Below, piece after piece: positions 1 to 10,700 of a stretch of DNA of 64,000 nucleotides. This DNA is from Tetmemena sp. SeJ-2015 (lineage: Eukaryota; Ciliophora; Spirotrichea; Sporadotrichida; Oxytrichidae): positions 1 to 64,000 of the forward strand of contig JAJKFJ010022441.1 of assembly GCA_027382625.1 (NCBI GenBank), given 5' to 3'. Numbering within the stretch: the stretch's first letter is position 1; each line of letters begins with the position of its first letter. The translations under genes were made by a program, and so were the position numbers. Below the pieces are notes generated by a model. It worked only from the letters and a program-made list of their open reading frames with translations. It was not told where the DNA came from and searched no databases.

Positions 1-925
1 TTAAGGAAAACGGGGGATGAACCCCCAAATTTTAAGAATCTCTAAGCCCCAAGATAGAGACTATAATCCTTAATTTTTTATCTCCGGTTTAGTAAAGGTT
101 TTGGATGAATGATTTTTTTTTAAGAATTCAAGAAAAGATCTTTTGATAAAGCAAATTTTTTAATTTTTTTTGGATTCCCTAACTGAGAGTAGCCAGAATC
201 AAGTTTTAAAGGGGACGAGAGTTAATGAACTTTCCCCAAGAGCCTCTCCCAGAATAATCTCTCTTTTAAGAAACCTAGATAAATTTGAAGAGTAGCTTCA
301 CAATTTAAGATAACTATTTCTAAACACAAATAAAGCAACTTTTTTTTCAATCAAAACTTTCAGCCGCCAATAAAGTCAAAAGACCAGCAAAGCCTAATTT
401 TTTCCTTTTTTTTAAAATTTCCAAGTTTAAACCTTATATTTAAACAGTTGGCCATTTTCTTTTTTATGGACGCAATCAAAGGTTTAAAAATTAGGCTAAG
501 CCAGTTTGATGAAAATATAGATAAACTCTTATACATTAACAATTTAATACAATTTTCTAATTTCAGACCCCAAAGGAGCCACGCTACTTCATAATTTAGG
601 GGTAATTACTATCCAGAGATCTCAATTTCTTTTTGTGCAATTTTTAGGCACCTAAAAATAGGCAAAATTGAAGTCAAGGTGTTAAGACAGGCTTGGGTAC
701 AAAGGTCAGAAAAAAAAGGATTTCCTCTTTAAACCCAAAAAATTTAAATAGGAAGTAAGGGAAACAAAGGGCAAAAATCGCTTATCCTTTCTAAAAAGGG
801 AAATTTGGGCGAAAAAAACCTTTTTAAGGGAAAATCTATTTAATTCCCGGAAAATTAAACTCCAATTTTTTCACCAAAACTTCCCTTTGAACTCTACTAA
901 TGTAACTCAAGCAATGAATTTTTAA
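1..925. other. AT-rich stretch without supported gene
   Basis: No frame on either strand gives protein-like sequence under the TGA-only stop code. The DNA is AT-rich with many A and T runs, and a small GGGGG...CCCCC hairpin lies at about 12-26. It is most likely germline spacer that would be eliminated. Confidence 0.5.
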
Positions 926-1144
926 TCATAACAATACCACCATTTAAAACAACTCTATCAGAGGGCCAGGCTAAAGTAGCAAATTTATTAACGCTACTTC
1001 TCTTTCTCTCTAATCGTCCTCCACAAATGTAATAGCTAACTCAAAGCCTAGGTCGCTATCAATACTTGACAGAGCTCTCCAAGATTTAAACGATGGCTTC
1101 AAACTCTTTTCCCAGCGGATGAGGAAGGCATCATCATTTCTAGC
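926..1144 (-). CDS. possible coding fragment, unknown
   Basis: On the minus strand there is an open, fairly GC-rich frame of about 73 codons between two TGA stops. Its composition is protein-like (contains RWEKSLKPSFKSWRAL). There is no start codon at a sensible place and I recognise no family. It could be one MDS of a gene whose other pieces lie elsewhere, or chance. Confidence 0.25.
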
Positions 1145-1475
1145 TCATAGATGTTTTTAGGGATAAAAAATTTAATCATCTATTCAAAAGCACAGAGCCT
1201 TAGCATTTTGAGGAAAATGAGATAAGGATTGAAAAGAAAGTTTTTAAATTCCTTGGAAAATTATTAATCGGGAAAGTGGGTTTTAAGGTTTTTTAAAGGG
1301 GGGAAAGCACAAGTCTTCATTAAGAGTTGTGAATCATCATTTTTCCAAAAAGAAATCTTTGATTATTTATCTTTCCTAATTTAATTAAACTTTGGAGTTT
1401 GGGAAGTATTTTTAGCTTGAGAATGGGCAATTCTTCCGTAGGAATATTTACCAAGAAATTGTGAGAAGTTTATTC

Positions 1476-4054
1476 ATGACTGAGTAATAATTTAAGTCCT
1501 TATTGATTTTAAATTTGAGTACATATCGGCTGATAAGTTGCATAAGAAGGATTCAGCTACTCTGAAAGCACTCTACGATAGATTGAATAAAGGTAAAATT
1601 AAGGTATGGTCATCATGATTATTATAGTTTTGAAATCAAGTGTGCAGAGGTTAATCAACTAAAGAGGTCATGAGCACGTGAGGAACTTAAGTCTCACGTT
1701 TCAAAGGAGAAACAGCTCCCCTACTAGGATTCAAGCATCACCATCTAAGAATGAAGGATCATAAAATAATTGCTCCTTATTTTTAAGCTTAAATTTGATA
1801 AAGAGCGAGATTGAAGTCTCACATTTTCCTTTCAGATCTTTTGAATTTTATAAGCTTCAATCGTAAGAATAATCGCTGAGTAATAAACTTCTTCTAGAGG
1901 ATGTCAACAGAAACTATGAGTATATGGTTTTAATCCTTATGAATTTTTTTTTTTAGTCTGATGATGGAATCACAATTTTCGACTAGAAGAAATACAAAAG
2001 TGGCTCTATCTCTTCCTTCAAACTTAATGAAGCTTTAAATATATCACAGATGTGTATTTTAAGAAGTATTTGGGTACTAAGCAAAGACTCTCTCGTACAA
2101 CTTATATGAGGTGTATGAGGCATAGCCGGCAGCAACAAATTTAATTTACAAAGGTTTAAAAAAGAAGAAGCTTCTCCTGGGCATGAACATCAAAAATGGA
2201 CAGAAATATGATTTAAGGGTGGTAGATGTAGATGATTGCAAGCCTGAAAGTGCTAGAGCTGGCGGAGGTCATCGACGCTCTCACTCTAGGGGCGGAGATT
2301 ACTCTAAGGGTGTGGATCTTGGAGACGACATGGGCAAGAACTCTTTCCCTAGGGCCTCTGCAATTTCTGGCAATTCTTACAATACCAATATCTTCAGCAA
2401 CTTCACTAATTCAAATTCCAACAACACCAATGGAAAGCAGCAACTCAGTTCGGGAAACAAACTTCTCATCCCCTCTAATCTAACAAAGACAAGGAGACAG
2501 TCTACTCTTGGAGCAAATCAGATAGCTTTCAAAAGCATCGGCATGGGAAATGGTATCAATCAGAATATAAATACTAGTCCACAGAAAGCCTAGTCGGCTG
2601 CAAACTCTCCTACTTCTATGGTTCAAGACAAATAAAGGCCCTCTTAAGTTGCTCCTTCATCGCAGGATAATGAATTTTTAAATTGGTTCAGACATTTTTA
2701 ATGAATCGATCAACGACAAAAGAAGGAGCAGTTTCAGTACTAAGATGAAAACCATGTACTATCCAAATTCAAGCTCCTCTCCTTCAAGTGTTGAGAAAAT
2801 AAGGCAGATATTTTCATCCAATCCTAAGCATGCGCACATTGAAAAGCTGGGGGGGGGACGGAAGTGCACACCCCCTACTTTTTATGATAAAAATATATTA
2901 AAAAACGTCCATATAGGCCAAAATTGTCTAAAAATGCCAAAAAATTACGAAATTTTAGCTTTCAAAATTTGCATGAGGGTCAAAATTTACGATTTCAAAT
3001 TTTATAAAATGACCTTAAAATTATTTCTGGGCTCTATTTTACTCATGAATCTTAAGTCTTATGACGATACTCGAGTTAATATGTATATTAATTATGATTC
3101 TCTCTTCTGATTTTTTAAAAAATATTTGGTTGTTTCATAAAACATTTTGCAATCTTAACTTGAATATTATTTAAAGAAGGATCTGACAATTTTAAATATA
3201 ATAGCCAAGATTACTTTATCTGCAATTACATAAAATCACTGCTGCAAACTCATAGATAAGCTCGAAAACATACTTTAGAAGATCTTACAATATATGTAAA
3301 ATTTTAAAGAATAATCATTCAACTAATAGCTTAAATGAGTTCTCAATTTATCCAGCTTTCTGGGGACTTACTCTTAAGCAGATATCCTCTTTAGAAATAG
3401 CTTAATGTAGAGTGTCTAAATGCTACTCAGTAATTTTCGGTGAATAAAATATAATCATAACATCAATCAGACATGAATATTAAATTCAATATATAATATT
3501 AATAGATCATATCATAAAAAATTGAAATTCGTAAAAATGACCCTCTTGGAAATTTTAAAACCCAGAATCACTTAACTTTTTGGAATTTTTAGCTGATTTT
3601 GACACTATATGGGTACTTTTTTTGGTATTTTGTTCATATTTGGGGGGGGTGTGCACTTCCGTCCCCCCCCGAAAAGCTTAATACAATTACTACCATGAAC
3701 AGAGATATATCGGTGGGATTATTAGGAGGAGGAGATAATTAGATGCACTTCCAAAGCAATGGCAGTCCCAGTAGCATGGGCTAGAACCCTTCTCCACTTA
3801 ATAACAAAATTTAACTATCACTTAAATATTGATTACTTCCAACCAGTAAAGTTGCTCCAAAGGTAGATCTTTCAAAGAGAAGAGCCTCTAAGATGTTTGG
3901 ATTTAAGCCAAACCCTAAAGCCTCTGGGAGCGGTAATGAAAGTCAAAGAGATTAGTAGTCTTCTAACAGCAATAGAAGCCCCCAAAGTATAAATAAAAAG
4001 AGCAATATAAATACTGAATTACAGCATGAAACTCTAAGAATAAAGAAAATTTGA
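1476..4054 (+). CDS. Ser/Asn-rich protein, unknown function, IES-split
   Basis: I do not recognise this protein. The likely start is ATG 1476 (MTEQQFKSL), followed by several small introns in the N-terminal third; one probable GT...AG intron ends just before 1958. The C-terminal half, from about 2075, is low-complexity, rich in Ser, Asn, Lys and Gln, and ends at TGA 4052-4054. Three insertions interrupt this half: 31 bp with pointer AATGAAT (2669), an 822-bp inverted-repeat element flanked by GAAAAGCT (2841/3671) and 15 bp with pointer ACTT (3820). Removing all three gives one continuous frame (for example ...HAHIEKLNTITTMNRD... across the large element). The frame join near 2070 is not resolved. 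Gene existence is well supported; the exact N-terminus is not. Confidence 0.6.
2669..2706. other. IES, 31 bp, pointer AATGAAT
   Basis: AATGAAT occurs at 2669-2675 and 2700-2706. The unexcised frame hits TGA; deleting 2669-2699 gives ...SSQDNESINDKRRSS... in frame. Confidence 0.8.
2849..3670. mobile_element. 822-bp inverted-repeat (MITE-like) element with poly-G ends, inside a gene
   Basis: The left end is nine G followed by ACGGAAGTGCACACCCCC. The right end is the reverse complement of the same sequence with eight G. Behind these termini the two ends remain similar for roughly 150-190 bp as a diverged inverted repeat (both arms contain CATATAG..., ...GAGGGTCA and ...ACGA(A)TTTCAA blocks). 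Flanking 8-bp direct repeats GAAAAGCT lie at 2841-2848 and 3671-3678. Removing the element plus one repeat restores the host reading frame exactly (HIEKLNTI). There is no room for a transposase and no convincing internal ORF, so it looks like a non-autonomous DNA transposon that now behaves as an IES. The 8-bp repeat could be a target-site duplication, the excision pointer, or both. Confidence 0.85.
3820..3838. other. IES, 15 bp, pointer ACTT
   Basis: ACTT at 3820-3823 and 3835-3838. The unexcised frame stops at TGA inside the insert; deletion of 15 bp gives ...IQLSLPTSKVAPKVD... to the end of the gene. Confidence 0.75.
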
Positions 4055-4331
4055 TATTATAACCTCCTTATAAGAAGAATACTTTTTATTACTTTGAGAC
4101 CAAAAATATTTATCATTCTAATAAACCAATTATTTGTTTTACTAATTCAGTTCAATCTTATTTTGTTCTTGATATATTATGACTTGTTTAAAACTCTTAA
4201 ATTAAAATGACTGATTTTAAAAATTGGATAATTAAAACTAAAAGCATAACTAAATTATTTCTCATTGGCGTTGAAATTTTCTGATGACCCAATTCCATAT
4301 CGATCCGCTAGCTTATTTAACATTTAGAAAC
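4055..4331. other. intergenic spacer
   Basis: AT-rich, between the convergent ends of the 1476-4054 (+) gene and the 4332-7626 (-) gene. No feature seen. Confidence 0.5.
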
Positions 4332-7300
4332 TCATCTGGTATCTTTAAATTAATAATTTTAATTATTAATCTTGTATAGGCCTAACTCAAGCTATTAAGA
4401 ATGAAAAACCTAAAACACATATTGGATGGAGATTATAATTGGCAAATAAATTTCTCCATTGAATATACCAGTTTTAATTTGCGTTTAATCTGCTTTTTGC
4501 CTTGAAACAGTGGAATAGGCGACTGAGATGTTGCACTGCTTGAGAAAACTGCTGAAGGGAGTAATCAAATCCTTTATGTAGTCGAATGTGTTGTGATCCA
4601 TCTCTGGAGGTTTTACTAATGCACAAGGGCCTCCACACTTTTGGTGAAGTTCCTCTGACTAACGCACCGGAACTAAAACATCTTTAAACTTAAAATTAAA
4701 AATTAATCTTTCTGCCCATGAAGAATAAAAGTTGGGCTCTTTACTTTATGAATGATATCTATGTTCCTAAAACGGTCGTTCACCAAATACTGAAGCATCC
4801 TTCCAGAAATTTATTTTGCAAGGTCTCTGATCGAAGTAAAAGGTGCGAGGAGCAAAAGTGCGCAGATCTTATATTCAGAAGCCAGGAAGCATGCAGGCCC
4901 TGAGCCTATAGATCTCCCAAACAATATTATGTCACTTTCTTATTATAAAAAAAATATAGTGATGATTATTCTTGCATTCCTACGTAGTCAGTAAGATACT
5001 GGAAAATAGTTTCGGCATCATCCATAAGTTGGTTAGCGTCCGGGCTTAAGTTTCTATATACTCCGTATCCTGGGTACTCAACAGCCAGAACATGCACTCG
5101 CAGCAGAGATCTCACATAGTCTAATAGCTCTTTATAATAAAGTAATTTGAACTTTGGCCACTCCAACATCTTCTGCGTTTCCATGGAAATAAATTAGAAG
5201 CTTTGATGACCCCTTCTCAAATGGGAGGTATAAGCATGGAATATGACCCTTACTAAATTTTAACTGTATATTATAGGTTTTTCTTGAATTTATTACTGGT
5301 TGTATCTCCCCTTGGCTGGTAGTCTTGGAGGATAGAACTAGCTTACTGCTTTTGCTTCAAAAGTCTCAATTTGCTTGGACTCAAGTTCGCTCTGCTATTT
5401 ATCTCTAAATTATATCTCGGTTTGAAATATCTTTTTTTTTATAAATTCAAATGCTGATTAAAGCTTGGAACCACGTGAGAATTGTTCAGTGGGTAGCTAC
5501 CCATAGTGGATTAAGCTTTAGAAGAGATCAAATTATCTTCAAATTCAGAAAGTCTTCGTTTTATTGATTACTGATTTAATGTACTATTTTAGGATTATTT
5601 ACTCTCTTCACGAGCATCTTGAAAGCTTGAGAGAATTTAAATTGTAAATTTTTTTTCTCTATTTTGAGAGATCATCATCCAAGTATTCCGAAAATTTCCT
5701 GGCCTCAATTTAAAATAAATTCCAAATCTCATCGCTGAACATCATTTCTTTATCATTAAAGTCCTAGGAATAAAATTCAAAAGCCCTGCTGTTGGATTTA
5801 GGCAGCTAACTTTAAATTAAATACTTTCTTCATCTTCTTAATGAGTATCTAATTAAAATTTCTGTTGCTATTTTAATCCATTCAGTATTTAAATATAAAT
5901 CCATTTCTCACTGCTCTACTTTTATTGATGTTAAACTTCAAATCTTAGAGCTGTTGCTTGGGTGTTATATCTGATTTCTGATCCTCATCGCTCTCTGAAT
6001 CTGTGTAACTCGATTTCGGAGGAGTTTTAATTAACTTTTATAGAAAGAATAAATAATTATTAATCCTTATACCGTTACTGAGGTCATCTTCATTACAATT
6101 TTCATGAGTTTCAAATAATTTATCGTCTATTTTCTACTTTGCTTCTCTAGTGTCATTATTTTGAATAGGCTGTTCTTCCTCATGCATATAAAACTCCTCA
6201 TTATTTTCCTCTAAATCAGGGGTGAAACCCATATTGATTTCTCCGAAGTTGATGCGCTAGATGTTATTCTACTTCACTTAATTGCCTTATCCGAGTACAG
6301 TTGTAGTAGATTGACTTGGTTGCTTTGATCCTTTATTTTGATAGAGGCCTTTCATATTTCTGTTTGCTTTTAGATAAATTGCAGAGGGCGACTCTCTTCC
6401 CAAAATCAAATCTTTTTGGTTAGTGCCTCCAGTTTTAAACAGCGTTGAACTACTTGGAGAGGTTTATTGTACTGTTTATCGCTTCTTAATATGGGATGAA
6501 TATGATTTTGTGATCAGGAGTAAGAGATATTCGAGAGAAATAAAGAAGTAGATTATGATTGAAGACCTAATTATCAATAGTTAACTGCTAGATGAGTGAA
6601 TTTTTGGACAAGGGTTCGGCTCCCATTAGTAAACCTCTTTATAAAAAAAATTTTGGACCAATAATTATAGCAGCAAAAGAAGTAATAGCAACGGCAATAA
6701 CAGCAGTAGAAGTATAAAAACTAAGAGAAATAATTAGAATGACGATGATGATGAAGAAGATTAGGAAAATAAATTAGCGGAAGAATAGTCTAAAAAGAGG
6801 AAGGAAACTAAATAAGAGATGCTTCAAATAATTCAAAATCAAAACTGATGGAGTTGCTTTTAAAAGTATGCAATCATACATTCTGGCAGTTGTTAATCTA
6901 GAGATATTTTTAATTTTATTCCCAAATACTTAAACTTTTACATCTCTTTTTTTAATTTCTCTAATTCATTCATTTTAAACCTATAGTAAGAGAGTTGTCA
7001 TAGTAAAAAGAATATAGTGAGAATTCCTTGCTCCTAGCATATTGGTATTATTCTGAGTGGAGTAGTAGTATTCATCTTAAACTGAATACTCTGAGGTCGT
7101 GAATCTATTATCCTTCTGTGCAGTTTTATGATTTGCTTGTTAATTTGTAGTTAGCTGTCTTTTAAGTGGCTGAGCGCAGCTGAAGAGATTTATTTAACTG
7201 CCTTACTTTAAGGAGTCACCATCCTCTATATCATTAAGATGTTTATGCATGTGGTTCTTTATGTAATGCGAGGAGAGAGTACGCTCCTTTTAAGATAACT

Positions 7301-7626
7301 AATAAAAGTCAAACAACATTTACAATAGATGAGTCTCTTTGGTCCCTCAAATTTGAAGATGAGAGATTCTTTGTGGCTGTGCTGTTTTTATTGCCAAGCT
7401 GCTTATCATTCAGAATAAGTTGACTTTTATCTTTAATGGGAGATTAGAATGATTAACCGTCTTAATAAAAAAATATTGATCAACATAAATCTAAGTGCTA
7501 TTCAAAGTTTCCTCTTTGGAAGATACGAGGGAAAAGTCTAGGAATAAAGATAAGGTCTTTTGCAGTGTCTGAATTCAAATTATATGTGCTTTTAGGAGCT
7601 GGGAACAAAATGCTATTTAACTCCAT
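4332..7626 (-). CDS. alpha/beta hydrolase, ABHD13/ABHD17-like, with long low-complexity insert
   Basis: A serine hydrolase of the ABHD13/17 type; ABHD17 relatives are depalmitoylases, but the substrate here is unknown. The N-terminus (ATG 7624-7626; NSILFPAPKSTYN) matches the start of ciliate ABHD proteins. After roughly 400 low-complexity residues comes the hydrolase domain: IPCLYLPFEKGSSKLLIYFH and GNAED (oxyanion region), VEYPGYGVY, the nucleophile elbow FGRSIGSGP (Ser), then LHGQKDVLVP (Asp) and MDHNTF (His), so the catalytic triad is complete. Four IESs (pointers AAATT, AAAG, AAGAA, AAAGAT in gene orientation) interrupt the domain, and removing each restores family spacing. Introns near 7490 (24 nt) and 7295 (25 nt) split the N-terminal part. 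A coding island on the opposite strand sits at about 6592-6849 inside this gene. The stop at 4332 is the first TGA in frame and may be slightly off. Confidence 0.75.
4680..4711. other. IES, 26 bp, pointer ATCTTT
   Basis: ATCTTT at 4680-4685 and 4706-4711. Excision gives LHGQKDVLVPVRQSEELH on the minus strand, the expected Asp loop of the hydrolase. Confidence 0.85.
4937..4973. other. IES, 32 bp, pointer TTCTT
   Basis: TTCTT at 4937-4941 and 4969-4973. Excision joins VGMQE to SDIILFGRSIGSG with correct family spacing. Confidence 0.85.
5130..5155. other. IES, 22 bp, pointer CTTT
   Basis: CTTT at 5130-5133 and 5152-5155. Excision joins GNAEDVGVAK to ELLDYVRSLL and corrects a one-base frame offset. 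Confidence 0.85.
5256..5291. other. IES, 31 bp, pointer AATTT
   Basis: AATTT at 5256-5260 and 5287-5291. Excision joins TTSNKF to SKGHIPCLYLPF and corrects the frame. Confidence 0.8.
6592..6849 (+). CDS. opposite-strand coding island (inverted MDS or small gene)
   Basis: The plus strand reads as MSEFLDKGSAPISKPLYKK and then, after a one-base frame change near an A8 run at about 6647, as a clear Ser/Asn/acidic/Lys stretch (SSKRSNSNGNNSSRS ... NDDDDEEDQENK ... EMLQIIQNQN) to TGA at about 6847-6849. The minus strand here is not protein-like although coding continues on the minus strand on both sides. This is what an inverted MDS of a scrambled gene would look like. A separate protein of about 85 residues nested in the spacer of its neighbour is the alternative. 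I found no pointer pair that joins it in frame. Confidence 0.45.
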
Positions 7627-7764
7627 TAAATTTTACAAAAATCCTCACTTCAAACAATCATTACAATAATCTTTAGTACAGATAAAAAGTGAAATATTGA
7701 AGATCAATATCAACATGATCGATTGTAATTTCCCCTTAAAAATATTCTTATAATTGAGATATAC

Positions 7765-10700
7765 TCATTATTGAGACTACGCTTAATTTGAGGAACTTTG
7801 ATCTGCTTACATTTTCATCATACTACCAAACATCTTCTGTCCTCCAATCAATTTCAGGTAGTAATCACTTTAAGGAGAAGGTGCAACCCTTTCAAAGTTG
7901 CCCATCATTTAAAAAATTCATTTTAGGCATATCTCCGTAACGTCTTGGTACTTGCCCATTTAATATATAGGTTAAGTCTCTATTCATTAGTCTTTTGTTA
8001 TATGCGTTTGAAGTGGTAGACTACTTGAAGTCTTCATTTATCCTTCTCTCTAAAACTTCAAACAGCCTTTTCCTGTCAAAGTCAACTGGATCAACTAGAT
8101 CCACTATGTCATCAATTAGTCTTTGCTTGATCATATCATCAAGCAAAGTATCTCTAGCTAAACTTGGAGAGCTATTGATCTCGATAAGCCAGCATTTCAT
8201 ATCAGAGTCTATCATTATATCAAATCCAAACAGCTCAAAGCAACAAGGATTGAATTAGATATCGTTCTAACAGGCAACTAGAGATTTTACGACAACTTCT
8301 CTTATCTGTGGCCAGATTTATTCGTCCCAGCTTACATTTGTAGCAGTCTAGAATCTTTTTCTTAGTGTCTAAATGCTAATCTTGGTACCTCCATAGAGAA
8401 GGTCGGTGGGATCTTGACCCTCTGCGTTATTTACGTTATACTTTTGGATTGATACATTCGTCAGATGTATGTATTTGTTACTCTTATCGGTCGGATCTAA
8501 ACTAAATGGCATAGTGGAGAACCTGCCAAATCCTTCTTTGTAGAGAAAGACTTCCAATGGATTTACAGAAGTGACGACCACATATATTCTCAAGTCAAAC
8601 TTGAACCCGTTTATAAGAAGTGGATTCTTTAAGTATCTCTATACAACAATTGGCTCTCCATAGGTTACTTAGCTCAGCTCATTTATTAGAGAGATTCCCC
8701 TTCCCCTGCTCTTAGCTGCGGGTTTCATTATCCAATAATTCAATCTACCTTCTTTGTCTTCAAATTCAGAAAAGGACTCTAGGAAACCGACGTATTCCTT
8801 CGGCAAGATGAATGTTAGAGGGACCATATTAAATACTTATCCTGCTTTTGCCGACATCTTTTGCGCCCTTTCTATATTCCTTTTTAAAAAGTCTTTCCTT
8901 GACACATTCTAAAAAAAACATTGTAATCATAAAATTCTTAGCACCGCTGAAGTGATTGCACTTCTACCAAACTATTAGCTTAGTGATGTCAATTTTGATC
9001 TTAGACCAAGTCCACATCAGGTTCCATGTATTTCTCAAATCTAGTCCATGTGGCAACTCATTCCATTTACTCTTTCTGCTGAAGGCCCTAGATATGATGT
9101 CATAAACTAATAAAATTCCGAATTGTATATACTTCAGTTCTATTCTTAACCACCCTATAGTAGAGGGAACTTTCTCTCTCGCTGTCCACAAGTTGCGAGC
9201 TATTTGCAGATGACTAAGAACTCGAGCCTGCAGCACTTGAAGCAGCCTTTTCTTGAGCTTCCTTGACGATATCATAAATGATAAGTTATAGACAAATTAA
9301 ATCATCAACTCCCTTATTCTTCAGCTACTGGAAGTTAGACTTAAGCTGTTGCTAGGCCATAGCTTACATCATGATCTAGTTGCCTCTATTTTTCATTTCA
9401 AGCTCTAAATCATTCACAGACTTGCCAGTCAGTGTGAAAAAGTCTTAAATAAAATTCTTTATTTAATAGAAGTCTGGAAGAGCTTTGTAATAGTCTCCTA
9501 GAGATCTTTCAAGAGGGGCTTGCTCAAATTGAAATTTCTTCTTCATGTTAATAGCATTGGCGTCCATAATATTCACAAATGTAGCATAAGTGTTCCTAGT
9601 GTCTCTTATCACAAATGAGATATAATAATTTATAGTGAGATATCGAAGTTCTTAGGATCAAGCAGTTGACCAACAAATATTTCGTAGAAAGTCTTGTAAT
9701 GGGCACTGTAATCTATGAATTAATCATGTCCTTCTACTGGCCTAGGAACCCTCTAAACTTGCTAATCCTTGCTCTTAGCTTTTTACTTTGCTCCAGATTC
9801 TGTTGATTTTCCAGTGGCTGCTCCTTTCTTAGGCGGCTATTTTTAGCTGCTCTAGACTTCAGCTTATTTTTACTATGGCTCTTAAGGCTATGAAGCTTTT
9901 TATCCTTCTTAGGAAGAGGTCTAATTTGTTTACTGTTTTTAAGGCTATTGATTATTATTTTGCTATTCCTTCTCTCTTTGCATCTGCTCTCTAATTTATT
10001 TTAGTCTCTCCTCCTGCTCTTATTTACGTTTCTCGTCTTCTCCGGAGTTGATCAACTTCTGCAGATGCTCCATTCTATTGCTGGGCTGCTTAGTCTATTG
10101 TTATTATGATATTACTCCACTAGTGAGTTGCTTGTCTTATTCCTCTAGCATTTTGAGTTGGGATGACACTAGGTCTTATTAAACATAAAAGATTAATTGA
10201 TGAGAAGCTTGCGGAGTTTGCTGTATGCTTGAGAGATGGCTATTTACAGTTTGCTCATCCACAAATATTTGGACTTTCCCCCTTATCTTCTTAGATTAAG
10301 TGGAGATAGGTTCTGTAGTAATTTCATTAGGCATGTGTTGCAGCTAGTTGAGGTCTAAACTTCTGGGGTATTGATTATGATTAGTATGTTACTCATCTGC
10401 TTCCAAATTTTCATAGTCAAATATCCTCCTTAACTTATCTTAATCTGCCTTGAAGTTTACAGTCTCTTCTTAACTAACTAAAGAAGGTGGTTGCTTCTTT
10501 TTTATGGTATCCTCGAGTGGCTAGTAAAAATCTTCATCTTCCTCCTACTACTATTCAATCTCTTGCTAATCTTAAATATCAAGGCGATTGTCTTGCACCT
10601 GCTGTTAATTCTAAAATTCTTCCTCATCTTGGTCCTCTTCACCGTAGTCACCACCAACTTTCTCTTCTTCATCATTCTCATCGAATAAAATAGTTAATGA

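Noticed and set aside
2745..3110. ORF of 121 codons running into the inverted-repeat element
   Set aside because: Its first third is the host gene; the rest is translation of the element's inverted repeat and stops being protein-like at 2849.
6495..7076. GATGAATA (6495 and reverse complement at 7069) as pointer of the inverted island
   Set aside because: It would cut off clearly coding sequence (YYYSTQNNTNMLGARNS) and overlaps the neighbouring minus-strand segment; probably chance.
10487..10693. Plus-strand ORFs of 65-68 codons
   Set aside because: Antisense of the acidic/Gln-rich N-terminal part of the TTLL gene.
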